A DNA stretch of 64,000 nt from Pectobacterium aquaticum (GTDB lineage: Bacteria > Pseudomonadota > Gammaproteobacteria > Enterobacterales > Enterobacteriaceae). Below the pieces are notes generated by a model, which had not been told where the DNA came from, did not search any database, and was given only the letters and a program-made list of their open reading frames with translations. Of this stretch, positions 1 to 8,185 are shown in pieces; position 1 is the first letter of the stretch, and the number at the start of each line of letters is the position of its first letter. A program made the translations under genes and the position numbers. The stretch spans positions 4,154,001-4,218,000 of the forward strand of contig NZ_CP086253.1 of the NCBI RefSeq assembly GCF_003382565.3. Direction: 5' to 3'.

Positions 1-602
1 CCAAGATGCGCCTGCCAATTTCCCCGACTGATCTTGTCGCGGATCAGCGCATCACGCGTGGATTTATCAGGAATACGCAGCAGCGCTTCGGCTAAACACA
101 TCAGCGCTACCCCTTCCTGAGAAGAAAGTGAGAATTCCTGTAACAGCCCTTGCACAATGCCCGCACGCCCGTTTCCAGCTTTCTGATCGCGTAATTTCCC
201 TGCCAGTTGATAAGCCAGTTTCTGCGTTAACTGCGACATTTCATCAGTAAGTCTTGCCTGTTCAAGCAAGATAGGCACCAGTTCATTTTCGGGGCGGCGG
301 TAAACAGAGGTAATGGCGGCGCGGATAACGGACTGAGGAAAAACCTGCTCGGCGAAATCAAGAAAGGGTGGGTGGGTTTCTTCTTCCTGAGATTGCGGCA
401 TAATCTCTTCCGCTTCAATGTGGCTGACGTTCGCCCATGGCGGTGTTTCAGGCGTGTTGAGGCCACTTTCGAGGCGTTCGAGGTAATGGAAAATAGCCTG
501 TTTGATCAGCCAGTACGGTGTGCGATCAATACGCTGTGCTGCCGCCTTGATGCGCTCGCGCGTTTCCTTATCGAGTTTTACACCCATCGTGGTAGAACCC
601 AT
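1..602 (-). CDS. putA: Bifunctional proline dehydrogenase / P5C dehydrogenase and put repressor PutA (N-terminal 200 residues only)
   Basis: PutA oxidises proline to glutamate at the membrane and, when proline is scarce, represses the put genes. Only the first 200 codons lie in the window; the gene continues past base 1. The start (MGSTTMGVKLDKETRERI) matches the ribbon-helix-helix DNA-binding domain of enteric PutA (about residues 1-47), so this should be the autoregulatory, trifunctional form. A linker follows, then the start of the dehydrogenase part (FLDFAEQVFP, GMVQ-like GIVQGLLQEFSLSSQEG, near-identical to E. coli). A second in-frame ATG five codons downstream is possible, but the E. 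coli protein has the same longer start. It is divergent from putP across an operator region. Confidence 0.97.
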   Translation of the reverse strand, partial: MGSTTMGVKLDKETRERIKAAAQRIDRTPYWLIKQAIFHYLERLESGLNTPETPPWANVSHIEAEEIMPQSQEEETHPPFLDFAEQVFPQSVIRAAITSVYRRPENELVPILLEQARLTDEMSQLTQKLAYQLAGKLRDQKAGNGRAGIVQGLLQEFSLSSQEGVALMCLAEALLRIPDKSTRDALIRDKISRGNWQAHL

Positions 603-660
603 AGAGTCCACTCCTGTCATGAGAAGATGCACATCGGGATAACGCAAATATCAATCATGC

Positions 661-701
661 TGCAACTTTGTGCAACCTTGTTAACAAATGGATCAGTTGC
701 A
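661..701. promoter_or_regulatory. Cluster of three PutA operator hexamers in the putA-putP intergenic region
   Basis: Three copies of GTTGCA are seen between the divergent genes: TGCAAC at 661-666 and 671-676 (10 bp apart, same orientation) and GTTGCA at 696-701 in the opposite orientation. The PutA ribbon-helix-helix domain is known to recognise GTTGCA-type hexamers in enteric put control regions. Together with an N-terminal RHH domain in this PutA, the cluster supports autoregulation and control of putP. Confidence 0.75.
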
Positions 702-798
702 GTCCATCATCACCGTCAGACCTCGTTCCGGCCTGAGTGATTACTATAAAACACAGCGTCGCCGCAACAGCGGCACGAAAAAGAATGTGGAGAGTTGA

Positions 799-2283
799 AT
801 GACAATAAGCACACCCATGCTGGTGACGTTTCTGGTGTATATTTTCGGGATGGTCCTCATCGGCCTGTTTGCCTACCGCGCCACCAATAACTTTGGCGAT
901 TACATTCTAGGCGGGCGCCGGATGGGAAGCGTGGTTACCGCGCTGTCGGCTGGCGCGTCTGACATGAGCGGCTGGCTGTTGATGGGGTTACCAGGTGCCA
1001 TTTTCATTTCCGGCATTTCTGAAAGCTGGATCGCGATCGGCCTAACGTTAGGCGCGTACCTGAACTGGAAATGGGTCGCCGGACGTCTGCGCGTACACAC
1101 CGAAATCAACCACAACGCACTTACGCTACCCGACTATTTCACCCACCGCTTTGAAGATAACAGCAAATTACTGCGTGTCATCTCCGCGTTAGTCATCCTG
1201 ATTTTCTTCACCATCTATTGTGCATCCGGCATAGTTGCAGGGGCTCGTCTGTTTGAAAGCACCTTTGGCATGAGCTATGGCACCGCATTATGGGCAGGCG
1301 CAGCGGCCACCATCGCTTATACCTTTATCGGCGGCTTTCTGGCGGTAAGCTGGACGGATACCGTTCAGGCCAGCCTGATGATTTTCGCCCTGATCCTAAC
1401 ACCAGTGATCGCCATCCTGTCCCTTGGGGGAATCGATAGCTCGCTGATGGTAATTGAAGCGAAAAATCCGGCCAATCTGGATATGTTCAAAGGGCTGAAT
1501 TTTGTCGCCATTATCTCGCTGATGGGCTGGGGTCTCGGCTATTTCGGCCAGCCACACATTCTGGCGCGCTTTATGGCTGCGGATTCACACCACACGATCC
1601 ACAACGCGCGCCGTATCAGTATGACCTGGATGATTCTTTGTCTGGCCGGTGCCGTAACAGTCGGCTTCTTCGGCATCGCCTACTTCCACAATAATCCGGA
1701 TCAGGCGGGCAATGTGACGCAAAACAGCGAGCGTGTCTTTATCGAGCTGTCAATGCTGCTGTTCAACCCGTGGATTGCCGGCGTGCTGCTGTCAGCGATT
1801 CTTGCTGCCGTGATGAGTACGCTGAGTTGCCAGTTGCTGGTCTGTTCCAGTGCCATCACCGAAGATTTATACAAGCCGTTCCTGCGCAAAAATGCCAGCC
1901 AGAAAGAGCTGGTCTGGGTGGGCCGCGCCATGGTGCTGTTAGTGGCTATCATCGCTATCGCGCTGTCTCTTAACCCTGAAAACCGCGTACTGGGTTTGGT
2001 GAGCTATGCCTGGGCAGGCTTCGGTGCCGCATTCGGGCCAGTGATTTTGATTTCTCTGCTGTGGCCGCGTATGACGCGCAACGGCGCACTACTCGGTATG
2101 ATCGTGGGGGCGGCCACTGTGCTAATCTGGAAACAGTACGCTTGGCTGGGTCTGTATGAGATCATCCCCGGCTTCATCTTCAACAGTCTGACTATTTTCA
2201 TCGTCAGCCTGCTGGGTAAAGCGCCATCAAAAGCGATTACCGACCGCTTCAATCAGGCGGAAGCAGAATACAAGTCCGTTTGA
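799..2283 (+). CDS. putP: Sodium/proline symporter PutP
   Basis: This 494-residue inner-membrane protein of the sodium:solute symporter (SSS) family takes up proline with Na+ and feeds PutA. It is hydrophobic throughout with about 13 predicted membrane segments. It carries the family signature near residues 35-65 (GGRRMGSVVTALSAGASDMSGW), which includes the conserved Asp/Ser region involved in sodium and proline binding. The length is close to the E. coli protein (about 500). The ATG at 799 has GGAGAG just upstream. It diverges from putA, with PutA operators between, and a strong hairpin follows the stop. Confidence 0.97.
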   Translation: MTISTPMLVTFLVYIFGMVLIGLFAYRATNNFGDYILGGRRMGSVVTALSAGASDMSGWLLMGLPGAIFISGISESWIAIGLTLGAYLNWKWVAGRLRVHTEINHNALTLPDYFTHRFEDNSKLLRVISALVILIFFTIYCASGIVAGARLFESTFGMSYGTALWAGAAATIAYTFIGGFLAVSWTDTVQASLMIFALILTPVIAILSLGGIDSSLMVIEAKNPANLDMFKGLNFVAIISLMGWGLGYFGQPHILARFMAADSHHTIHNARRISMTWMILCLAGAVTVGFFGIAYFHNNPDQAGNVTQNSERVFIELSMLLFNPWIAGVLLSAILAAVMSTLSCQLLVCSSAITEDLYKPFLRKNASQKELVWVGRAMVLLVAIIAIALSLNPENRVLGLVSYAWAGFGAAFGPVILISLLWPRMTRNGALLGMIVGAATVLIWKQYAWLGLYEIIPGFIFNSLTIFIVSLLGKAPSKAITDRFNQAEAEYKSV

Positions 2284-2344
2284 TAAAACACATACGTTTG
2301 CTATTGCTACAAAAGCCCGGCAATAAAAGCGTTCGTTGATAAAA

Positions 2345-2374
2345 AAGAGGGCACAGCCAATGCTGTGCCCTCTT
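2345..2374. terminator. Bidirectional terminator between putP and ilvC
   Basis: A perfect 13-bp stem (AAGAGGGCACAGC / GCTGTGCCCTCTT) with a 4-nt CAAT loop lies between the convergent ends of putP and ilvC. A-rich sequence sits on the left and T-rich sequence on the right, so it can act as an intrinsic terminator in both directions. Confidence 0.9.
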
Positions 2375-2396
2375 CTATTTCGATCACCGATGGAAA

Positions 2397-3875
2397 TTAA
2401 CCCGCAACAGCGATACGCTTCATGTCTTTCATGTAACCGCGCAGCGTGTGGCCTACGGTTTCGATTGGGTGGTTACGGATAGCTTCGTTAACATCACGCA
2501 GCTGTGCGTTGTCCACTTCGGTACCCGCGACCGCTTTGCCCAGATCGCCCGGTTGCAGAGAGGCCATGAACGCCTCTTTCAGCAACGGAACGGCAGCATT
2601 AGCGAACAGGTAGTTGCCGTATTCTGCGGTATCAGAGATAACCACGTTCATTTCATACAGACGCTTACGCGCAATGGTGTTGGCGATCAGTGGCAGCTCA
2701 TGCAGTGATTCGTAGTAAGCCGACTCTTCGATGATGCCAGAGCTCACCATGGTTTCAAACGCCAGCTCAACGCCCGCTTTCACCATCGCAACCATCAGCA
2801 CGCCGTTATCAAAGTATTCCTGCTCAGCGATTTTACCGTCGAACTGCGGCGCGTTTTCGAATGCAGTTTGGCCCGTCTCTTCACGCCAGGTCAGCAGTTT
2901 CACGTCATCATTCGCCCAGTCAGCCATCATGCCGCTGGAGAATTCGCCGGAGATGATGTCGTCCATGTGTTTCTGGAACAGCGGAGCCATGATGCCTTTC
3001 AGCTGCTCAGACAGTGCGTAAGCACGCAGTTTCGCTGGGTTAGACAGGCGATCCATCATCAGCGTGATCCCGCCTTGCTTCAGCGCTTCGGTGATGGTTT
3101 CCCAGCCGAACTGAATCAGTTTTTCTGCATAAGCCGGATCGGTGCCTTCAGCAACCAGTTTGTCGAAGCTCAGCAGCGAGCCCGCTTGCAACATACCACA
3201 CAGAATGGTTTGCTCACCCATCAGGTCAGATTTCACTTCTGCAACGAAAGAAGATTGCAGAACGCCAGCACGGTGACCGCCGGTGGCCGCAGCCCAAGCT
3301 TTAGCGATGGCCATGCCTTCGCCTTTCGGATCGTTTTCTGGGTGAACCGCGATCAGCGTTGGTACGCCGAAACCACGTTTGTATTCTTCACGTACTTCTG
3401 TACCTGGGCACTTCGGTGCCACCATCACGACGGTGATGTCTTTACGGATTTGCTCGCCCACTTCAACGATGTTGAAACCGTGAGAGTAGCCCAGCGCTGC
3501 GCCCTGTTTCATCAGCGGTTGTACCGCCTGAACGACTGCAGAGTGCTGTTTGTCCGGCGTCAGGTTAACCACCAGATCAGCCTGCGGGATCAGATCTTCG
3601 TATGTACCGACGGTGAAGCCGTTTTCGGTCGCTTTGCGCCATGATGCACGTTTTTCGGCAATCGCTTCAGCACGCAGGGCGTAAGCGATATCCAGACCAG
3701 AATCGCGCATGTTCAGACCCTGGTTCAGACCCTGAGCACCACAGCCGACGATCACCACTTTCTTCCCTTTCAGGTAGCTCGCCTCATCGGCAAATTCATC
3801 ACGCCCCATAAAGCGGCACTTGCCCAATTGATCCAGCTGCTGACGCAGGTTTAATGTGTTGAAATAGTTAGCCAT
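2397..3875 (-). CDS. ilvC: Ketol-acid reductoisomerase (class II, NADP+)
   Basis: IlvC converts acetolactate or acetohydroxybutyrate to the dihydroxy acid in valine, leucine and isoleucine synthesis, using NADPH and Mg2+. The 492-residue length (with two C-terminal knotted domains) is the long class II form of plants and enterics. The N-terminal Rossmann motif VVIVGCGAQGLNQGLNMRDSG is near residues 40-60, followed by catalytic-domain sequences such as APKCPGTEVREEYKRG and VEVKSDLMGEQTILCG-like. The start has GGAG upstream. The gene diverges from its LysR-type activator gene ilvY; in E. coli ilvC is induced by its substrates through IlvY. Confidence 0.98.
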   Translation of the reverse strand: MANYFNTLNLRQQLDQLGKCRFMGRDEFADEASYLKGKKVVIVGCGAQGLNQGLNMRDSGLDIAYALRAEAIAEKRASWRKATENGFTVGTYEDLIPQADLVVNLTPDKQHSAVVQAVQPLMKQGAALGYSHGFNIVEVGEQIRKDITVVMVAPKCPGTEVREEYKRGFGVPTLIAVHPENDPKGEGMAIAKAWAAATGGHRAGVLQSSFVAEVKSDLMGEQTILCGMLQAGSLLSFDKLVAEGTDPAYAEKLIQFGWETITEALKQGGITLMMDRLSNPAKLRAYALSEQLKGIMAPLFQKHMDDIISGEFSSGMMADWANDDVKLLTWREETGQTAFENAPQFDGKIAEQEYFDNGVLMVAMVKAGVELAFETMVSSGIIEESAYYESLHELPLIANTIARKRLYEMNVVISDTAEYGNYLFANAAVPLLKEAFMASLQPGDLGKAVAGTEVDNAQLRDVNEAIRNHPIETVGHTLRGYMKDMKRIAVAG

Positions 3876-4003
3876 GTCGTGCTCCGTATACGGTTTTGTT
3901 TGTCTGTTATTCGAGAAAGGATTCCCGCCAGAGGGGAATTCACTATGACCCCATCATATGACAGGAATTGCGTTGCTTAAATTGATATATTAACAACGTC
4001 ACA

Positions 4004-4018
4004 TTGCACTATTTGCAA
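4004..4018. promoter_or_regulatory. Candidate IlvY operator (LysR-type inverted repeat) between ilvC and ilvY
   Basis: TTGCA-CTATT-TGCAA is a perfect 5-bp inverted repeat with 5-bp spacing, a LysR-type dyad, placed between the divergent ilvC and ilvY starts. Its right half (TTGCAAG) is repeated again at 4031 and, with one change, at 4049 by an 18-bp tandem duplication. The assignment to IlvY rests on position and symmetry only. Confidence 0.6.
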
Positions 4019-4066
4019 GATCAAAAGCGGTTGCAAGATAAAAAGCGGCTGCAAGATAAAAAACGG
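4013..4066. repeat. Three tandem copies of an 18-bp unit upstream of ilvY
   Basis: Units at 4013-4030, 4031-4048 and 4049-4066 read TTGCAAGATCAAAAGCGG, TTGCAAGATAAAAAGCGG and CTGCAAGATAAAAAACGG. They differ by one to three bases and end 12 bp before the ilvY start. Each carries a TTGCAAG-like half of the proposed IlvY operator. Because the period is 18, the array stays open in the ilvY reading frame, which gives a misleading longer ORF. Confidence 0.95.
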
Positions 4067-4078
4067 GGCCTGCATCGC

Positions 4079-4969
4079 ATGGATTTACGTGATCTCAAAT
4101 TATTCCTGCACCTCGCAGAAAGCCGGCACTTTGGCCGTACCGCCAAGGCGATGCACATCAGCCCGTCCACGCTGTCGCGGCAAATTCAGCGGCTGGAAGA
4201 GGATTTAGGGCAGACGCTGTTTCTGCGTGATAACCGTACCGTACAGCTCACCGATGCCGGAGAGCACCTAAAGCTGTTCGCCCAGCAAACGTTGCTGCAA
4301 TACCAGCAGCTACGCCACACGATAGACCAGCATGGGCCGTCATTAAGCGGCGAGCTGCGGATCTTCTGTTCCGTCACCGCCGCCTACAGCCACCTACCGC
4401 CGATTCTGGATCGCTTTCGGGCGCTGCACCCGCTGGTAGAAATTAAGCTGACAACCGGCGATGCCGCCGATGCCGTGGAGAAAATCCAGTCGAATGATGG
4501 AGACTTGGGGATTGCAGGACGCCCGGAAGCGTTGCCTGCGAGCGTTGACTTCATGCCGCTCGATAAGCTGCCTCTAGCGTTGATTATCCCGGCACTTCCC
4601 TGCCCTGTGCAGTCGCTGGTGCGGCAAGCAGATCCAGACTGGTCGCAGGTTCCGTTCATCCTGCCGGAACACGGCCCAGTACGTAAGCGCATCGATCTGT
4701 GGTTCCGACGCAACCACATCACCAATCCGCAAATTTACGCCACCATCTCTGGGCATGAAGCGATGGTATCGATGGTCGCGCTAGGCTGCGGCATCGCGCT
4801 GATTCCCAACGTCGTGCTGGAGAACAGCCCGGAACCGGTACGCAACCGCGTTTCTGTCTTTGTCGAACAGGTGATGGAGCCGCTAGAACTCGGCGTGTGC
4901 GTACAGAAAAAACGGCTTAGCGAACCGCTGATTGCCGCCTTTTGGGACATATTACAGGACACGCCATGA
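4079..4969 (+). CDS. ilvY: LysR-type transcriptional activator IlvY
   Basis: IlvY activates ilvC in response to acetolactate and acetohydroxybutyrate and represses its own gene in E. coli. The 296-residue protein has an N-terminal winged helix-turn-helix (MDLRDLKLFLHLAESRHFGR through RQIQRLEEDLG, residues 1-50) and a C-terminal LysR effector domain with two Rossmann-like lobes. The ATG at 4079 is chosen because it reproduces the E. coli N-terminus. An in-frame TTG at 4004 would add 25 residues encoded by tandem repeats (LQDKKR units) and is rejected. Its stop overlaps the start of the next gene by ATGA. Confidence 0.95.
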   Translation: MDLRDLKLFLHLAESRHFGRTAKAMHISPSTLSRQIQRLEEDLGQTLFLRDNRTVQLTDAGEHLKLFAQQTLLQYQQLRHTIDQHGPSLSGELRIFCSVTAAYSHLPPILDRFRALHPLVEIKLTTGDAADAVEKIQSNDGDLGIAGRPEALPASVDFMPLDKLPLALIIPALPCPVQSLVRQADPDWSQVPFILPEHGPVRKRIDLWFRRNHITNPQIYATISGHEAMVSMVALGCGIALIPNVVLENSPEPVRNRVSVFVEQVMEPLELGVCVQKKRLSEPLIAAFWDILQDTP

Positions 4970-5766
4970 AGATAGCCTTCACTGCCCTCATCGCCGCAGG
5001 GGTGACGTTGGCCGCCCTCAGCCACACTGCGCAAGCCGCCAGTTTTCCCTGCGAAAAAGCCGCCTCAGCGCAGGAGAAGCTGATTTGCGCCAGCCCGCTG
5101 CTCGGGCAGCTTGATGAAGAACTGGCACAGGCATGGAAGACCTCCCGTGCGTCCCTGACGGCGTACGACAACAGCGCACCGTGGGAAAAAACGCTCAACC
5201 AGTTTCAACGCAGTTGGCTGACCACCCGCGATCAATGCAAAGACGAAGACTGTCTGCGCCAACGCTATCAGCAGCAGTTAAACCGGCTGCGCTATCTGAA
5301 TGACATCGCGCAGCACGCACTCCCTTCGCCGATTACGCCCGTGAAAAGCACCGCTTGTTTCCACGGATCATTCAGCTATGAGTATGTGATGTCAGGGCTT
5401 TCTGCCGAAGAGTACCGCGATCTGGGGGATTATTTTCGGGAAATGTATGACCAGAAAGCGCCCTACCACGCCGTCAGCCTGACGATGACCAACCAGCGCG
5501 GCAAGATTGAAGGCGGCGCGTCCATTGCATTCCGCTACGGTAACAAGCTGGATGATTCTGCCTTCACGGCCCGCCAGATGAGCGATGTACAAGCGATTGG
5601 CAAAGGCGAAAGCAGCTTCGGTCAGCAGGTGAAATTACTGCTCACTTGCATTGACGACGATCATCTGCAAATCGCCACCTTCGGCAGCAATCGGGAAGAA
5701 GGTTACCTGTTTAACACTTTGCTGGAGCGCGATAAAACCCCACAGGATCAGCAGAAAACACCGTAG
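4966..5766 (+). CDS. Secreted LprI/DUF1311-family protein of unknown role
   Basis: A 266-residue protein with a clear Sec signal peptide (MKIAFTALIAAGVTLAALSHTAQA, cleavage near residue 24). Then comes a cysteine-containing helical domain of the LprI/DUF1311 type: paired cysteines at SFPCEKA and KLICASP, LxxLDEELAQAW, and a second pair around QCKDEDCLRQRY. The first about 100 mature residues fit this family, some members of which inhibit lysozyme; the rest is not recognised. It is probably periplasmic. The ATG at 4966 overlaps the ilvY stop (ATGA), so translation is likely coupled to ilvY. No specific function is claimed. Confidence 0.8.
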   Translation: MKIAFTALIAAGVTLAALSHTAQAASFPCEKAASAQEKLICASPLLGQLDEELAQAWKTSRASLTAYDNSAPWEKTLNQFQRSWLTTRDQCKDEDCLRQRYQQQLNRLRYLNDIAQHALPSPITPVKSTACFHGSFSYEYVMSGLSAEEYRDLGDYFREMYDQKAPYHAVSLTMTNQRGKIEGGASIAFRYGNKLDDSAFTARQMSDVQAIGKGESSFGQQVKLLLTCIDDDHLQIATFGSNREEGYLFNTLLERDKTPQDQQKTP

Positions 5767-5784
5767 CGTTGGCTCACTTTGGCT

Positions 5785-6528
5785 CTAGCGTTCAAACCAC
5801 TTATCCGGCGAAAATGCCCGCGTATCGGACTCCGTTTCCTGCGCGGCTTTCTTCATGGTCTCGACATTCATCAGGTAATGATAGAGCGGTTCAAGCTGGG
5901 TAAAACCCTGTGACAGAACCGTCACCAGATCGCCGGAAAACAGCGCGTCCATATCCTGTCGGGTACCTATCGCGGCAAACGACTTACGGTTATACCAGTC
6001 AGCCAGCTCCGGATCCTGACCTTTAATCAGCGGGCGTTTGTAGCTTTCGCCTTCCAGCGTGAAGGTATTGCCCAAACAGCTCGCCACTTCAAGAAACTGT
6101 GACGGATTCCCGCGCAGCGTCTGACGGAACAGGTCCATCGTATTACGCGTCGCGTTGTAATAGCCCAGCCCGTAACGCCAGGTATCCGGCGTGATTTCAA
6201 AGAAATACACCGGCGCGTCCGTCCAGTCCTTACGTGTCCGTTTGAAAGTGAGCCACATATGGCTGCGATAGCGTGATTTATCGTGAGAAAAGCGTGTGTC
6301 GCGGTGAATACGGGAGAGCGTTTTGCCGATGGCAGGACGCGTTTCAAAGTGATCATCAATCTGCAACATGGTCAGACTGAGTTCATCCACCAGCGTGCGG
6401 AACGGCGCAACCAGTTGCTCATCGTAAACCGCACGGTGCTCGTCAAACCACGCTTTATCGTTGTACTGACGCACCTGCTGAAGAAACGTTAAACCCGCTT
6501 GAGAAAAACCCGTGAACTGCGTTGCCAT
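5785..6528 (-). CDS. DUF2461 (TIGR02453) family protein
   Basis: A 247-residue soluble protein that fits the DUF2461 family: FLQQVRQYNDKAWFDEHR near the N-terminus, then PAIGKTLSRIHRDTRFSHDKSRYRSHMW around residues 65-95, and a conserved YFFEITP with an aromatic-rich tail. No catalytic function is established for the family, as far as I know. It converges with the secreted DUF1311 gene (18-bp gap) and lies downstream of the ilv operon on the same strand. A hairpin between them suggests it is transcribed separately. Confidence 0.8.
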   Translation of the reverse strand: MATQFTGFSQAGLTFLQQVRQYNDKAWFDEHRAVYDEQLVAPFRTLVDELSLTMLQIDDHFETRPAIGKTLSRIHRDTRFSHDKSRYRSHMWLTFKRTRKDWTDAPVYFFEITPDTWRYGLGYYNATRNTMDLFRQTLRGNPSQFLEVASCLGNTFTLEGESYKRPLIKGQDPELADWYNRKSFAAIGTRQDMDALFSGDLVTVLSQGFTQLEPLYHYLMNVETMKKAAQETESDTRAFSPDKWFER

Positions 6529-6570
6529 AAAGAAATGCCATCCCTGTTACTAATCAGATGACATAAAGAT

Positions 6571-6605
6571 AACGCCGCCGACGGCGAAACACCATCGGCG
6601 GCGTT
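6571..6605 (-). terminator. Hairpin downstream of ilvA
   Basis: AACGCCGCCGA / TCGGCGGCGTT, a perfect 11-bp GC-rich stem with a 13-nt loop, lies just past the ilvA stop. On the minus strand it is followed by ATCTTTATG, a weak T-tract. It is a likely end of the ilvLGMEDA transcript. Confidence 0.65.
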
Positions 6606-6635
6606 AGGAGAAAACTCAGCGCGTAATCAACTAAC

Positions 6636-8180
6636 TTAACCCGCTAAAAAGAAGCGGAACGCCGGGTTATTGGTTTCATCGTGGCATTCATAGCCCAGCG
6701 CCTGTAGGTGCTGCTCGAATTCCCGATCGCCTGCATCCAACTCGAACGCGGCCAACACGCGGCCAAAATCCGTACCGTGGCTGCGGTAATGGAACAGCGA
6801 AATATTCCAGTGCGCCCCCAGCGTGTGTAGGAATTTCAGTAACGCCCCCGGCGACTCTGGAAACTCAAAGCTGTACAGCCGTTCCTGGAGCGGTTTGGAA
6901 GGGCGTCCGCCGACCATATAACGAACGTGCAGCTTCGCCATTTCATCATCGGACAAATCCACCACTTCATAACCGTCTGCGGACAGCTCGGCGATAATCT
7001 CCTGCCGCTCCGCATAGCCACGCGTCAGACGCACACCGACAAAAATGCAGGCATCTTTGGCATCCGCATAGCGGTAGTTGAATTCGGTAACGGAACGACC
7101 ACCCAGCAGTTGGCAAAACTTCAGGAAGCTGCCCTGCTTCTCGGGGATCGTCACGGCCAGCAAGGCTTCGCGCTGTTCACCCAGCTCGCAGCGTTCGGAA
7201 ACGTAACGTAACCCGTGGAAGTTGACGTTCGCGCCGGACAGAATATGCGCCAGACGTTCACCCTGAATCTGATGCTGTTGGATGTATTTCTTCATCCCCG
7301 CCAGCGCCAGCGCGCCGGACGGTTCAGCAATCGCGCGGACATCTTCGAACAGATCTTTCACTGCCGCACAGATGGCATCGCTGTCGACGGTAATCACGTC
7401 ATCCAGATATTCCCGACACAGGCGGAAAGTCTCATCGCCGATGCGCTTCACCGCCACGCCTTCGGCAAACAGCCCGACACGCGGCAGATCGACCGGTTGT
7501 CCGGCATCCAGTGCCGCACGCAGACAGGCGGAATCTTCCGCTTCAACGCCGATCACCTGAATCTGCGGCATCAGCTGTTTGATCAGTACGGCAACACCTG
7601 CCGCCAAACCACCACCACCGACCGGCACAAACACGCGATCCAGATGCGCATCCTGCTGTAGCAATTCCATCGCCAGCGTGCCCTGTCCTGCAATCACCGC
7701 AGGGTGATCGAACGGCGGCAGAAAGGTCATATGCTGCTGTTGTGACAGCTCAATCGCCTTCGCCTTGGCCTCATCAAAGTTGGCACCGTGTAGCAGCACT
7801 TCGCCGCCAAAACCGCGCACGGCATCCACCTTGATATCAGCCGTCGCTACCGGCATCACAATCAGCGATTTAATCCCCAGCTTGCTGGAAGAGAGTGCAA
7901 CACCCTGCGCATGGTTACCAGCGGATGCCGTCACCACGCCGTGTGATTTTTGCTCATCGCTCAGACCTGCCATCATCGCGTACGCGCCGCGCAGCTTGAA
8001 GCTGTGCACCGCGTGCCTGTCTTCACGTTTTACCAGAATGACATTACCCAGCCGCGAAGAGATCTTTTCCATCTTCTCCAGCGGTGTGACCTGCGTGATT
8101 TCATACACTGGCGACCGCAAGATCGCCCGCAGGTATTCCGCGCCCCCCGGCGCGGCAGGAAGAGGTTGTGACACAGCCAT
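6636..8180 (-). CDS. ilvA: Biosynthetic threonine deaminase (threonine ammonia-lyase)
   Basis: IlvA makes 2-oxobutyrate from threonine, the committed step to isoleucine. The 514-residue length matches the biosynthetic, allosteric form rather than the short catabolic TdcB. The N-terminal PLP domain contains the lysine motif HSFKLRGAY (about residue 62) and a glycine-rich phosphate loop (PVGGGGLAAGVAVL). The C-terminal third has two ACT-like regulatory domains (PEKQGSFLKFCQLLG, FPESPGALLKFLHTLG) where isoleucine inhibits and valine relieves. It is the last gene of ilvLGMEDA and starts 5 bp after ilvD. Confidence 0.98.
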   Translation of the reverse strand: MAVSQPLPAAPGGAEYLRAILRSPVYEITQVTPLEKMEKISSRLGNVILVKREDRHAVHSFKLRGAYAMMAGLSDEQKSHGVVTASAGNHAQGVALSSSKLGIKSLIVMPVATADIKVDAVRGFGGEVLLHGANFDEAKAKAIELSQQQHMTFLPPFDHPAVIAGQGTLAMELLQQDAHLDRVFVPVGGGGLAAGVAVLIKQLMPQIQVIGVEAEDSACLRAALDAGQPVDLPRVGLFAEGVAVKRIGDETFRLCREYLDDVITVDSDAICAAVKDLFEDVRAIAEPSGALALAGMKKYIQQHQIQGERLAHILSGANVNFHGLRYVSERCELGEQREALLAVTIPEKQGSFLKFCQLLGGRSVTEFNYRYADAKDACIFVGVRLTRGYAERQEIIAELSADGYEVVDLSDDEMAKLHVRYMVGGRPSKPLQERLYSFEFPESPGALLKFLHTLGAHWNISLFHYRSHGTDFGRVLAAFELDAGDREFEQHLQALGYECHDETNNPAFRFFLAG

Positions 8181-8185
8181 CAGCT

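Noticed and set aside
2868..3644. 258-codon plus-strand ORF across ilvC
   Set aside because: Antisense shadow of a highly conserved gene; no domain, no ribosome-binding site and no sensible start.
4004..4078. In-frame upstream extension of IlvY by 25 residues (TTG start, LQDKKR repeats)
   Set aside because: The residues are encoded by the 18-bp array, and the ATG at 4079 reproduces the conserved IlvY N-terminus.
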